Origin: Brachionus manjavacas
Lineage: Eukaryota; Rotifera; Eurotatoria; Ploima; Brachionidae
NCBI GenBank assembly: GCA_019054805.1
Contig: JAHQIY010000025.1
Coordinates: 806,001-870,000, forward strand
DNA length: 64,000 bases
Direction of reading: 5' to 3'
In this document: positions 10,012 through 23,338 of the stretch, piece by piece
Layout: every line of letters begins with the position of its first letter
Position numbering within the stretch: the stretch's first letter is position 1
The notes under the pieces: model-generated
Databases searched by the model: none
The model's input: the letters and a program-made list of their open reading frames with translations, nothing else
What the model was told of the DNA's origin: nothing
Program-made: the position numbers and the translations under genes

Positions 10012-13000
10012 ATATTCGAAGATTTTCGTCAATGCGAGTTTATTCAATTGGCAATAGTTATGTCTTATCTTCTGACTACATAAAGGAAGAAAAGCTCGAG
10101 ATCCGAGTGATAAATAACACGTTATGCATTAACAGTTTAAGTAACGATGAGTGGAATCAATTGACAGATTCGCAGATAAACTCTGTAATGTCCCCTTCTT
10201 ATGCCAATGTTTTCACTGGTTGTGGTTGTCTTGGTCTGCTAAGTGCGTCGATTGATCAAACCCAGGCTTCAGCTGCAATGCAACACTATTTGATTTTTGT
10301 CAAAGATTCTCAGTCTGTTGGAACTTACCGGTCTTTTGAATTTTTGAAAATAACCGATATTTTTGTCCTTCCGCTGCTCGAGGATTCCAGTTCTTATTCA
10401 AGCTCTCAAAATATATCCAGTGCAAGTTTTGATTTTATTACAGATTTAAGGTAAAAATTTTGATGGCTTTTTAAAATTAATTTATAAAACTTAAAAATTG
10501 GAATGACCAATTTTTACCATTTTAAAAATAAAATGAGTTAATTAAAGTTAAAAATTTGTGACAAAAAAAGTAAATTGACTATAAATATTAGCTAATTATT
10601 TATTTTCATTCATTAAATCAATCATTCAATTTAATTGACCCACTTGTAATTTTTATTAAAAATGAGAGGTTAAAAAAATGGTATAACAATTAAACTTAAC
10701 TCTGGAAAAAGTGAATTTTTAAATTAATTCAAAAATTTGAATAAAACTAATTTTTACACTTTTGAAAATTATTTTTTTCTTAATTTTTCTACGCAAGTTT
10801 TATTGTAATGGTTTATTTTATTATGAGAGTTTAATCTTTTGAGACAAGTAGAACGAAAAATATAAAAGTATAAAAAACATAAAGCTAAATTTTAATTTAA
10901 TTAGAGAAAAAACATTAATTCAAAATTTTTTCAAATTTTTTTTTTAATTTCGTAATTAAAAATAAAGTATTAATATTTTTGTAAGGTTATATAGAATCCA
11001 GTTTTTATGGTTTATATGTCAGGTTTTTTAAGATGAAAGCATTTAATGATTTGATATTGAATTACTATTTTCATTTTTTTATCATTCTTTAAGGAAATTT
11101 TGGAATTTATATTGTGAAAAGATCAAATTTTAAATATTCATCTTTTAAAACAAGTTAAGCAAACGATATAATCAAATAGAAATTATCGGTAAAAAATTTT
11201 TCTAAAACAAAATGCTTAAAAATGTCAAGTAAATAAAACTTTTTGAAAAAAAAATTTATAAAAAAAATATATTTTTAGATCAAATAAAAACGAAATAAAT
11301 GATTAGATTCACTGATTTAAATTTTATTTTAATATTTAAAATTCAAGAAAATATGTCCGATAATTCTCTTAATAGTTGTTCCCAAAAATTAAAAAAAGTG
11401 CATTAAAGATATTTAAATTTAATCATGATTAAATTTCATTTAAAGAGATATTTTGAAAATTTTCCTGCTTCATTTTTTTATTTATAAAATCAATTATTTT
11501 TGGGACTCTTTTTTTGAGATTTTTCGAAAAATTTAATACAGAAAAAATATCTTGCCAAATGAAATTGAATGCACGAACTTTTTTCTTATTTTTTTTTCTA
11601 AATCTGTAACGAGCTAATGCTCCTTCGGAAACTAAAATTTAAAATAAATTTAAATAAGATAAAATAAAAAGAAAAAAAGGATGAATAAGGTTAAGTAATG
11701 AAATGATAATTAAAACCGATAATTTGTAATAGTTAGAGGTTGAGTGCACGAACTAACTCCGGCTCTTGATTTTAAACTCTTTAATCGCAATATTAAGTTA
11801 ACAGTCTTTAAGTTTCTAACTTATTTTCTAAATGAAGATCCCAAGTCCAGTCTATATTTTTTCTTTAGCGAATAACAAATCTTATAAAATATTGAGATAT
11901 TTTTGAGAATTTTAAGAGTCATTTTTCCGAAAAAGTAAAATTTTTAAGCTAAAATTTTTTTGATGGTATTTTTTTGTCTTTCTATTTCAACATATCGTTT
12001 GTAACTTTCTTTCTATTTTTTTTATTTTATTTCGTCCAAATTTTATTTAATTTTTTTATTGTTATCTAACTTTACTTTAATATTATTCTTTGAATATTTA
12101 TATTCTGAAGGAGCTCAGATAAACAAATAAAATAAATAAAATTTATAATTTTTTTAAAATGACATTAAAGTTAAAAGTTTGAAAAAAGCAAATCTTGGTA
12201 CATGTGTTTTTAAGATTTATTTTCTCAAGAACAATTTAAATTAAACCAAAAAAATTTTTGATTCATAACTGATCAATATTTTTAATTGAATAAAAATACA
12301 TGTTACTTTGCTTACTAAAGATAGAAGACAATGCTAAGTATGTTATTACTTTAAAGCTATATGTATATATATTAATTATTTTTTTAGATAATAATCTAAC
12401 AATTTAAAGTTTAATCTAACAAAATAAAATATTTTATTATATTTTTAATGTTCGTTTTTTTTCTTTTTCAGGTTATACATAAAATCACTATGCAAAGGCC
12501 GATAAAAAATGCAAATAATCTATTCAGTAAAGTTTCCAAAAATATAAAAAACTTTAATCAAATACCTATAACAAATGATTTTTTTTATAGTTTTTCATTT
12601 TATTTTTTAAAAGATTAAAAAAAAAAGCAAAAAGATAAAAAAAGAAAAAAATTTAATAATTAAAAAAAAAACATTCTATTGAGTAATTAATTTAATTAAT
12701 TATCTCCAAAAAAAAATAATATCAAAGGAAAGAATTAATTTTTTTTCTGATTTTGCCTATGCAAATATCACCTCTTTTCATTTTTTAAGTAAATGGCTAG
12801 TCTTGGTCAAAAGATTTTATACTCTACTTATAATCATCCTAATATTGACTTTTAATGCCAGCAAAATCTTTGAAAGAACAGGTAATAGTTCAGACCCAAG
12901 CATTCCTTCAATGAGAATTAATAATTGAAAAAGTTTAAAATCAAAAATTAAAGTCAAGCATCTAATCTGATTTTTTTCGTTTTCTTTATAATAAAAATAA

Positions 13001-16000
13001 ATTATTAAAAATATATTTTAAACTAAAAATTTAGCTATGTTATGCTTGCGTGATTATCATCTTTACTATCTTAATCCTTGAAAATTCCATTTTTTGAGGA
13101 ACTTGAGCATTTTCATGTATTTACAAAAATTCATGATTTACAGATCTTTATTAAGAAATAATTTTGAAGATATTGTATAGAAAAATGTACGATAGCCTCA
13201 TTTTGAAGATATTGTATAAAATATCTATAATATTTTTAGAAAAATATCTATAATATTTTTAGAGAACCTTTAAAATTTTGTAGACTGGGTCGAATGTGTC
13301 TAAAAAACAATAAAGGTTTCTCTAATAACTTTCGTCCTTAAAAAATTCTTCATGAAATCTTAATTTTGTAAAAGTTTTATAAAAAATTATTGATTTTTCA
13401 TTATTTTTGGGCTGATTTTATTTTGAATGGTTTCAAAGCAACATTTAATTCAAGCTTTGACCATTATACCATAGGTCATTTTATTTTTTTATTTTTGCTT
13501 AATAATTTTCATTTTAAAAAACAAAATTACTTTAAAAAATAAAATTCTTTTTCAAATATTCTACTATTCAACCTGAAATAATTGTGACAAATTTTATTCA
13601 TACTTTTTTTTTTTTACCAAAGAAAACTTCTTTGTTCTGGAGAATTTTATTTTTCGTTGTCAAACGATCCGACAGTGTCATTTGATTTGACTCTCTCGTG
13701 CCAAGCTCGCGGCTTGTCCTACAAAACCAACAAAAAATTCCTATGGAATTATAACCTGCACATACCGCTCCGTCGTCTGAATGTGGACACAAACATATGG
13801 CTGCTAAAAATCATCTGTGGCTATGTTGAAATAAGAAAAATTCTGCTCCAAGCCAAAGTCTACCGTGTCGGCTTGATATCTCGTCTGAGCACGGAACGCG
13901 TCGGTACTAGATTTCATTGCCGCGGAATAAATGACCATGGAAATTGTGCCAACTTTGTAGAAACAGAGCAATTCATTTATTCAATGGACACCGATGTGGA
14001 GACTTCTTTTCTTCAACTAAGAGGCTCAGTTCCAGTGTTTTTCGAACAAACTGGCATTCAAGTCGGATCACACAAGCTCAAAATATCCCGCAGTATCCAA
14101 GCTTGCTATCCCGCTTTCGAGCGCCACATTCAGTTCTTGCTCCAAGAATACGGCCCCAGCTTGTTTGTTCTAAATCTGCTCGGCACCAAAGGGGACGAAG
14201 AGGACTTGAGCGATTTCTACCGCAAACTGTGCGAATACTCTCCTTTTCACAAGCAAGCTCAGCTCCAGTACACCAATTTTGATTATCATCAAGAAATGAA
14301 AAACAACAAGTTGTCTCTCGGCTACAAGCTGTGGAGAGAACTAGTGGGCAACTTTTACCAGAACAATTTGTCAGATGAAGTATTTTTTTATTCCAACTAC
14401 TCTGATGGTTCCAACGAGTGCTTAAGAACCCAGCAAAAGTTCATTCGCACCAACTGCATGGACTGCTTGGATCGCACAAATAGTGTGCAGTCATTCGTTG
14501 GCAAAGAAATGCTCAGATACCAGCTAAAAGGTCTGGTCGACTCGGAGTCAGACCTGAGAAAGTTTGTGGACACTATTGGACAAATGTGGGTGTCAAATGG
14601 CGACAACATAAGCAGGATATACGCGGGAACAGGCGCCATCCAGGGTCGATCAGTGACCAAAGACTTTACCACATCGTTGAGTCGAGCATTTCAGAACAAT
14701 TTTTTGGACGACAACAAACATGATAGCATTGACTCTTTTTTGTACAGCATGTCCAGAAATTATGGAAGCTTAAACGACCGGGTTGATGTCCTAATGTCCA
14801 AGACGTTTTTGCGTTTGCCCTATGCAGTTTTGAGAACAATTGTTTCCAATAAGAGCAAGTACACTGAGAAAGAAAAGTGTAGGCTAATGATCGGAACATG
14901 GAATATCAATGGAGGCCTGAAAGAATACGACATGAAACAAGTTGACCTGAACGAATGGCTGATTGACGCGCCCTGGTTGGCACGCAAGACAGGCTTTGGC
15001 TACTTGAACCCGTCCAGCGAGCTGGACTGTGGTGAAATCGACATATTTGCGATTGGCTTTGAGGAAATTGTGGATTTGAGTGCTCAAAGTATTGTGAAAG
15101 CGAGCGAAGAGAATGCGTCCATTTGGCGCCACAAAATCAATGAGTTTCTCAAAAAGCACGGTGATTATGTGGAATTGATAAGTGAAAACCTTCAACTAGT
15201 AGGAGTTTGCTTGTTTGTTTTTGTGCTGAAAAAGCATCTGGGTGCTATTAGGGATGTGTGTGTTTCCAAGTCGAAAACCGGATTCGGTGGAACTGCTGGA
15301 AACAAAGGGGCTGTCCTGTTGCGATTCATTTATTACAATACTTCAATGTGTTTTGTGTGCTCGCATTTTGCAGCTCACCAAAAAGAGATCAGACAGCGAA
15401 ATGAAGATTTCAGACAGACTTACGAGCAGTCGACTTTCAGTGGTCAAAAAGGAAGATCCAAAATCGAGCTCAAAAACCATGATTACATTTTTTGGAGTGG
15501 TGATTTGAACTACAGAATTGATTTGGAGAACAACTATTGCCGAAGCTTGATCAATGAGCAAAAGTGGAAGGAATTGCTCGAGGCCGATCAGCTGAGCATT
15601 CAACGAAAAGAACAAAACGTCTTTCGCGATTTCATCGAAGCTCCTATTTGCTTTCCGCCCACTTACAAGTACAACGTTTGCGAGGATACGTATGATCGAT
15701 CTGAAAAGTGTAGAGTACCAGCTTGGACAGGTAAATCAAAAGTGTATTTATTTTGGGAACTTTTAGTTTGGCAAAGTTAAACAACAAAGTTAGATTTTTA
15801 TTTTAGATTAAGTTACAATTAACACTCAAAGACCCGCTTTTTTACACTGTTAGCCAGACTTGCACAAAAGTTAATAAAAAAAAATATTAAAGTCTTTTAA
15901 GTCAAGTAATAGGCTTGACTTGACATTTAATTTTTTGACAAAAAAGTCATCTAAAATGACTTGAATTTTTTTTTCAAAAAAACGGGTCACAAAAAGTGAC

Positions 16001-19000
16001 AAAATAACTGTAAAGGATCAAAAAACTATAAACTTTTATTTCTTATCAAGAAAAGATGACGATTTTTTAATCAAATGTTGAAATGGTTTAATTTTTTGTG
16101 TTTGAATTACAAAATGTATCCAATGTTGAAATAACATTGAAAAAGTGCCATGTTTCAAATATTTTTTTAAGTTTCAAAAAATAATCTTAAGCTAATATTG
16201 CAAGCATTATAAATTATTTTTTTATTATTTATAAATTTTGACCTTTGGGTTTTTGATATGATGATACTTAAAGATAATATTTTTAGTTTAAAAAACTTAC
16301 TACCCTCTGTTTTCCATTTTTTATAAATTGAGTATTTGTTACAATGCACCAAACGAAAGGAAATTATCACTAAAGTCAAAATTTATAACAAGAAAACAAA
16401 GGTTTTCGGGTCTAGTCGCTTAGCTTAACTATGGTTCACCTGTTACTGGATTTTTATTATCTATGCTGAAAGGCATGAATAATAAAAATCATGACATGAC
16501 CAAAGAGTTTAATTTCAAAAATGAAAATGCTTGCAATATTAACCTAAAATTATTTTTTTTTTTGCTGAAACTGAAAAAAATATTTGAAACATGGCACTTT
16601 TTCAATGTTATTTCATCATTGGATACATTTTTTAATTCAAACACAAAAAATTAAACCAAGTCAATAACCAAATAATTTTTTTTATTCACATTCAGCACTG
16701 ATTTGCCCAAGGATCTGACGATATTTTGCGAAAATTACCAACCAATTTTCAAAAAATTATAACAAGTCGCTTGATTTAGGCTCTTTTTTGCATTTTTCAG
16801 TTCAAAATTTGATTTTTCAATTTTTTTGATTAATTTTTCCACAAAAGATAAATTTTGTAATTTTACGTAAAATTACATAAAAAATCTTAAAATATTGAAA
16901 AAATAAAATTTTCAGTATAAAAACTTTCATTTCTTTTTCAATCTAATTTATTAAAAAAATATTTGCTATTTTTTTTGGATTTTTATTAAATTGGTATTTA
17001 TATTAATTATTTGGATGTTAAATTTTTTTTCGGGTATTTTTTTATCGTCATATTATTTTATAGAAATCTAAAATAATTTCATTAAAATTATTCACGAAAA
17101 ATTATTATTTTATATTAAAAAAAAATATTAATGTATTCCAAAATATTCCAAAAAAATTAATAAAAAATTATTTTCTAATTATTTCTTAATTATTCTTTAT
17201 TAAACACTTATTAGGTTTTTTTACACCTCAATTAAATATTAAGTTTTTAATATTTAAAAAAATACTTAAATAATACAAAATTTTTATACCCGTTTAACAT
17301 AATTTTTTCAAGAAATTTTTACAAATCTCTGAATTGTGTTTTGGATAATTATCCTGATACTGTTTAAATAAGGTTTCATATTTTTTTTTTTAATCTCTCA
17401 ATCAATGTATCCTAATAATCTGATAAGTGTTTGTTCAACCAAAAATATGTGTTTTGCTTTCAAATTTTGAAGAACAGCCTCAGTAGGTATCTTGGCTTAT
17501 CAAACACAATAAAATTGAATTTTTCCTGTATAAATATCGTCAGATCCTCGTGGCAAATCAGTCACATAATTTCAAAAAATTTTAAAAAGAAAATTTGAAT
17601 ACAAACCGGCAAACTGAAACTAGAGTTTATTTACTTTTAGATTGTTTATTAAGTTTTATTTTTTGCTTAACAATAAAATCATTTAATCTTTAGTCAAATA
17701 TGATGCTTCTTCTCAAATGAAGAACTGAAAAAGAATCATTTATTGTATTTATAGCACTTATAACTATTACTTCAAGCGGTAAAAGTTCTAAAATGAGAAT
17801 TTTTCCCAAGCTTTAGAAGAAATTGAATTTAAATATTTATTGACTTTTTTCAAAATTTTAAAAATTAAAAAAAATAAAAGAACTTGAATTCTAGAAAAAA
17901 AAAATCGAAAAAATTTTATCAAAATAACTTTTATTTAAAATATTTAATAATTTGAGTCTTTTTAATTTGACAAATCATTAGATAAATAAAATGAAAAGTT
18001 TTAACACTCAAAAATTTTTTAAATCCACTTTTTGATATTATAAGATATTTGATTTTGGATTAAATTATTTTTTTGAGATTTTAGCTTAAGCTGATTTAGC
18101 CAAGAATAATAATATAATTAAAGAAAAATAAATTTTAGTGAAACCAAGTATCAATTCTCACAATCTCAAATTTTGAATTAAATTAAGAGTACACAGAATT
18201 TAGAAGTTTTTTTAGTAAAAATCTAAAAAGGATTTTTAAATTAAACACAATCATTCAGTTTGCTAAAGTTAAAGTTCATTTTAATGAGAATAAATTGTTA
18301 TTATTTATTTTTCTAATTTATAAGTTGAAGCTAAGAGCTTAATAATAAATAAAAGTTTTCTGTTAAAAAAGATCGTGTTTTGTGGAAACGAAAAATTTAT
18401 AATCGAGAAGATGAAAATTTCTTGGGCAAATGTCTTTACTATGGTCGAACAGATATTCGATTTTCTGATCACAGGTAGGAAAATTGTTCATATTTTTTTA
18501 TTAAATTTAGAAAAATTTTTTTTTACTAAAATGTGATTGATATTTAACTTCAGGCCTGTTTCTTGCCTATTAGAAGTTGAAGTTGATAAAGTTATACCCA
18601 AAAGATTGGTCGAAGAATTGAATAATATTTTCCTCTCTGTCCACGGGTCTTTCCAAGTTGTCTTGACACTAAGCACTCACACAAATCAAATGGATGAAAA
18701 CATAAAAAAAGAACTTTTACCTTTGTTTATGCAAGTTCCTACTTATATGATGTTCAGGTACAGGGATATAATTTTTTTAAGATTAGGATTGCATTTGTCT
18801 TTTTAAAAAGAGAATTTAACAAAAACCTATACATCTGTTATTCTGACGCCAAATATGCATATGACGCACTTGCCCAATACAACAACTACCAAATGCAAAC
18901 CTATGATCTGACGGTTCAAGTCAAAATCGAAAATGAGAAGAAGTATCTAAAATTGATAGAAGAAGAGCTCATTGATTGTTTGGTTTCGTTGGACTATTAC

Positions 19001-21996
19001 AAAAATAACATTCGCAAACAATCAATAATTAAGGAAGAACAAACTAATGTCATAGAGTAAGATGAGTCCAAAGGATACTGGGCGATTAGCTTTTAAAATA
19101 ATTTGGAAAAATGTTTCACCAATTTAGGCAGATCTAAACAAGATCATTTTGACGTTGACTTCAACATTTACTCGGGACCATTGAGACTAAAACAAATTGA
19201 ACAAACTTTTCGAATATTTTTAAATTTTGTTATCTATCAAAATGAGATTGTTTAGATTTGCCAAATTGGTGATTTTGAAATTTGGCAAAAGTCATTACCA
19301 ATCTAATATTGTTTAATATTATCATCAAAGAATATTTATCGTGGTGTTTTAAAAATTTCTGATTAAACTATTTCAATTTGAGAGTATTATATTTGATTAT
19401 TTTTCAGGTCTATAGTGATGGGTGACCTATACCCCTCAACTAATATTCAAAGGGATAATTTTTTGTTTGACCACTTATTTTATTTGACATTTAACATATT
19501 TTTAATCTCTTTTAAAATAGTTTTTCGACGATTCAAAAAAGTTAAATTTTATCTGATGAAACATAATTCATTTTGAAGTTCAATATAAGTTTACGGATGC
19601 ATTAAAAATTAGAAAAAAAAATATTTCAAAATGTTAAGTAAAAGCCAAAAATAAATATTAAAGTATGGATAAATAAACAAGGAAGTGTCAGAAGTAAAAT
19701 TAGACAGGGCTAAATTTAAAAGTTTGTTGTATGAAAAACAGGCACTTGAAAAACAAACAACATTATTTTTTAAGAAAATGTGTGCACATAGAAGAAGTAC
19801 TTAACTAAACTTTAAAATGCCTAAAAAAATTAAAACTTAAAACTGCTGATTTTGAATTTTTTTATTTTGAATTTCTATCTTAGAAATTATTCCATCTTTG
19901 AAAATTATGTGACCAGTCTAGGTCACATATTCTGGTTGAGGAGTACTGGTCGTCTATCACTATAAGGATTGTGAAAAAAAACACCAAGAGTTAATCAAAA
20001 AAATTTCCTTTTATGTTTTATTCAGTAAATTCAAATCTTTTTAAATGAACTTAACATTACACCATGTATATGATTTTCTTATGGATGAAAAAAAAACATT
20101 TGACACCCAAAAACATCCTCATTATTTTACATTTTCAGATATACCCAAAAGTTGATGATATTTTTGAAAATAGCACTAAAATATCAATAACAAGGTATAC
20201 TTTTTACAAAATAAATAATTTTATTTTCACATAGAAAGTCGGCAAATTAATTCGGCATCTTGAAGTTGATGATCAGTTAAGATTATTTAAATTAAATCGA
20301 AAATTGATTTTAATATTTTAAGACAAACTCTTTAATATTTTGAATTTATCATCAACTTCAAGATTTTAACGAGAAATATACGTAAATTGGTGTAAAAAAT
20401 AAATTTCCAAAGAACTTAAAAAATAGATTTTTTTAATAATTAAAAAAAATTAAATTAATCCATTAAATTTACATTTTGTAATTAACTCGTTTAAAAGACT
20501 CCAAAGCTCTTAAATTTTTTGAAAGTTCAAAATGTTGAAATTTTACTTTATTTTACGAAAATATTGGAATAATTATAGCTTTAAAAAAATTCAAATTTAT
20601 AAAATTTGAATTCTTAATTAAAGTTTGATTATCTTTTAGTGCAAATAAAAATTTATTTAGAGCATTAAAATTTCTTTAATATATTGATAGAATATTTTTT
20701 GTCGTAATTGTTGATTGAAATAATGTTAATACCAAAAAAAATTCTTCTTTTAATTTTATAAAAATATTGTTTAAAAAAAAATTATAGTAACTCTGAATTC
20801 AAAGAATTACAGAATTGCCTGAAAAAATTGTTTAAAAATCTGATAGCAAGTAAGACATCATAGTAAAGTGCATTTAAAAAAATAAAGGTATATTCATAAG
20901 CAACACATTTAATTCTATAGAAATATTGAAAAAAAAAATGGTTTTGGTAATGACTTATTATAAAAACTGATCGCCCAAGTTGATGATCGTCCGATTTAAA
21001 TTAAATTTTTTAATTAAAATTTCAAGCATTTTTTCGGATGACGAGAACGGAACTGAAAAGTCTGATAGCTTGATGTCCTATATTAATGTACCATCTCAGC
21101 TCCACTCAAACGTGTCCATTATGAATCGAATGCAACATTTAAAATCTTCGGATTACAACTTGATATCTATGGAAGTCGATTCAAAACATGCTCATTTTAA
21201 TCCCACACCATTAGTTAGAGCTATTTCAAATTCCTATCTAGAGGAATTGAATAATCCACACTATAATCAAAAATTAATGCATTCAGAAGTCAATTTACTG
21301 GATTTATCGATTGATTCGCATGGTCTGAACAAAATTGTGCCAGAAAGACCACCTCCACCTCTTCCACCTAAACCAAATTTTAACGATCAACCTCTTATTG
21401 AAATATCTACGGACCAAGGATTCGATGATGATTTCAATTCACTAACAATTAGTGACACAAAAATCAGTCCACCATCGCGACCCCCTCCTTTGCCACCTCT
21501 GCCTCAAAAGCCCATATTTTCTCTATTTGAAGATTCATTTGAGACAATTAAATTTCAAAATGCTCAGAAACTTCAGTCACAGCCTCCCTTGCCACCTGAC
21601 AGACCGAATCAAAAACCGGCTATTCCTCCTCCTTTGCCACCGTTGCCGACCACTAAGCCAGCTCCTTCACTTCCTCCGAAGCCTGATAGAACATACATTA
21701 ATGAGTTATCAACTGTTTTAAATGCAAGAAACTCAGTTAAAAACGTGGCAAACAATCAGCCGCCTCCATTGCCTCCGCCACCAAAATTACCTCCACGAAT
21801 ACCATCTAATATTCAAACACCTCAATTTTCGTCTGACGACTTTGATGATTTTTTTTCTAAAAGAGAAAGCTCTTCATCTAACAAACAAAATGATCAAGTT
21901 AACACAACTCAAACAAATCCATTTGATCCCTTTGGTAATTCGTTTGTCAATGAAGAAATCCCGCTACCACCGCCTCGTATGAATCATTTTAGTTAA
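10008..21996 (+). CDS. SYNJ1: Synaptojanin, dual phosphoinositide phosphatase
   Basis: Six coding exons: 10008-10450, 13623-15730, 18372-18474, 18554-18757, 18811-19056 and 21027-21996. Together they make 4,074 bases (1,357 residues), with GT-AG ends and unbroken frame at every junction. An N-terminal Sac1 domain carries the Cx5R catalytic motif NCMDCLDRT (C426, R432). An inositol-polyphosphate 5-phosphatase domain starts at GTWNINGG (residue 572) and has GFGGTAGNKGAV, CSHFAAH, WSGDLNYRID, PPTYKY and PAWTDRVLW, the last one split by intron 2. Exons 4-5 encode the RRM-like (DUF1866) domain. The last exon gives a proline-rich tail with at least five PPLPPxP-type SH3 ligands (endophilin/amphiphysin class) plus NPF and DPF motifs for EH-domain and AP-2 partners. 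By family knowledge it dephosphorylates PI(4,5)P2 and PI4P during clathrin uncoating at synapses. Intron 1 (3.2 kb), intron 2 (2.6 kb) and intron 5 (2.0 kb) are full of repeats. ATG 10008 was chosen; 10032 is an alternative. Confidence 0.93.
11590..12145. repeat. Inverted pair of LINE 3' tails in synaptojanin intron 1
   Basis: At 11604-11628 the minus strand reads a CCGAAGGAGCATTAGCTCG-type hairpin, followed on that strand by pyrimidine-rich sequence. At 12105-12140 the plus strand reads CTGAAGGAGCTCAG and then AAACAAATAAAATAAATAAA. Both match the 3' ends of the LINE copies at 53560-55290 and 57200-57400, so two 5'-truncated insertions face opposite ways here. Confidence 0.6.
16084..16658. 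repeat. Fold-back element with near-identical 85-base ends (synaptojanin intron 2)
   Basis: The left end TGGTTTAATTTTTTGTGTTT.. and the reverse complement of the right end agree over about 85 bases with only about two differences. The similarity extends, more loosely, to about 125 bases (through GCAATATTA.GC). The high identity of the arms suggests a recent insertion or gene conversion between arms. A single arm of the same family lies at 29222-29352. No transposase is encoded. It is probably a MITE or fold-back transposon. Confidence 0.8.
16698..17561. mobile_element. MITE with 30-base terminal inverted repeats
   Basis: The left end is CTGATTTGCCCAAGGATCTG followed by ACGATATTTT. The right end is its inverse with one inserted base (CTGATTTGCCACGAGGATCT, read on the minus strand). 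The 864-base interior is very AT-rich and non-coding. The target-site duplication is not obvious. It sits inside synaptojanin intron 2. Confidence 0.7.
19413..19962. mobile_element. 550-base MITE with TA target duplication (synaptojanin intron 5)
   Basis: The element starts TAGTGATGGGTGACC and ends with a diverged inverse (on the minus strand TAGTGATAGACGACC). About 30 bases at each end match with roughly eight differences, through a shared CCTCAAC. A TA dinucleotide flanks both ends (19411-19412 and 19963-19964), as expected for Tc1/mariner-type insertion. No coding frame is inside. Confidence 0.7.
20258..20368. mobile_element. Short MITE, TTGAAGTTGATGATC family
   Basis: ATCTTGAAGTTGATGATCAG near the left end and ATCATCAACTTCAAGAT near the right end form an inverted pair about 110 bases apart. 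The same terminal word occurs at about 22910 (single end) and, as TTGAAGTTAATGATC, at both ends of 52793-53301, so this is a dispersed family. Confidence 0.6.
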
Positions 21997-23332
21997 TCAT
22001 TAGATTTGTATTAAAATAGTAGGTTTTTTATTTGTTTTAATTTATTCTAGTCACAATTCATTAATCCTGCAATTCAATTCCTTATTTATTTAGCATTTTT
22101 TACGATTATTTTAATTATTCAAAACTAATTTTAGCCTTTTATAATTTTGTCAATAAAATATTTAAAAATTTATTAATTGATATCGATAAAACATGCATTC
22201 TTAAAGAAAAATAAAAAAGAAAGAGCATTTCTGCTTTATCAATTTGAAAAGAAAATTAGTTCATATAAAGAATACTTATTTTTTTTAAATATAGAAATTC
22301 TAGTCACTATTTTTAGAAAAAAAGGTCGCACAGAAAATATGTCACTCAAATGTCTATTCATTACAATGAAAATTCCGAACTAAAAATTGGTGTAATTAAG
22401 AAAGAAACTAGTCTCAATAAATGATCACTCTTTTAACTTTTTGATACAATCTTTTAAGAAATATTTTTTTTTTTTAAAAGTTATAAGCATAAAAATAAAA
22501 AATTGTGATCTTTTTATTCTTATTTTTATAAAATTTTAGGGTTATTAGATTATCAATATTTTTGGTAAAAATTAAAAATTAAATTTTCAAAAATCTAAAT
22601 AATTGGAGACTTTGGGGGAAAGTGAATTTGGCGCATAAAAAAAAAATTGATTAGATATTTTTGTTCCTAAATTTTACTGCTAAAACAAACTGAATTTTTT
22701 CATCTGCCTATCTCTGCAAAATTCTTATTTTGTGATCAAAATAAAAAAAATTTATTTCATAAAAAAAAGCATCGAATTCATAAACAAAAATCAAAAAAAG
22801 ATGCCAAAGCTTTTAATGTTTTTTGGACATTTATTTTTTACAATTTACGTAAATCTGGTAAATTTTTTCTTTTTAATTTTGGAAATTTAAAATATTTCAC
22901 GTTAGCATCTTGAAGTTGATGATCAATTCAAAATATCATTTTAATTTAAAAAGTTTATCTTTAGAAATTAATATTAATTTTCGATGGAATGGGAATGATT
23001 TTTTTAAGAATGCGTTCCTCTTCCAGGAATGGAACACTCACTAGAGCAAGAAATGTTGTAATTGCACATTTGCTTAGCAGTTTTTATTCCAAAAAATTTT
23101 TTTATACATTATTTTTAATCATCTTTTTAATTATTTTACGAAAATTTTGTTCTGAATTTCTTAAAAACCGTGTAAAATCTCCACTATATCTATTTATTTT
23201 TATCTCATCGCGCAAATAGCGTCTATTGAATAAAGGTAATAATATTAGCTATAAAGAAAAAAGAAAAACAAAAATATTCTTTGCTCGCCGGTTCTAAAAA
23301 TATTTATTTAAAAATGATAAAAAAGAAAACAA
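21997..23332. other. Convergent intergenic region between synaptojanin and the acyltransferase-like gene
   Basis: This holds the 3' ends of two convergent genes. A copy of the ATCTTGAAGTTGATGATC MITE end lies at about 22909. A less AT-rich patch lies at 22989-23090 with short open frames on both strands and no recognisable product. Nothing else is supported. Confidence 0.4.
22152..22157 (+). terminator. Candidate poly(A) signal of synaptojanin
   Basis: AATAAA about 155 bases after the synaptojanin stop codon, the first clear signal downstream. Confidence 0.5.
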
Positions 23333-23338
23333 TTTATT
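23333..23338 (-). terminator. Poly(A) signal abutting the stop codon
   Basis: On the minus strand the stop codon TAG is followed without a gap by AATAAA. If used, the 3' UTR would be only about 15-30 bases. A second AATAAA lies about 20 bases further on. Confidence 0.45.

Noticed and set aside
11604..11628. GC-rich hairpin considered as ribozyme or structured regulatory RNA
   Set aside because: No hammerhead core (CUGAUGA..GAAA) is present, and the same hairpin marks LINE 3' ends elsewhere in the window.
13944..15615. Several open frames on both strands within synaptojanin exon 2 (for example 14397-14672 and 14884-15195, minus)
   Set aside because: They overlap conserved phosphatase coding sequence in other frames and encode no recognisable motif. 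They exist because this exon is less AT-rich and lacks chance stops.
15731..15780. Continuation of the exon 2 frame past PAWTG to a stop
   Set aside because: The family sequence continues as PAWTDRVLW, which is found at 18372 after a proper GT-AG intron. The last residues of the open frame are intron read-through.
21452..21982. Two plus-strand frames overlapping the synaptojanin last exon
   Set aside because: They are the +1 shadow of the proline-rich tail, whose CCx repeats keep other frames open.
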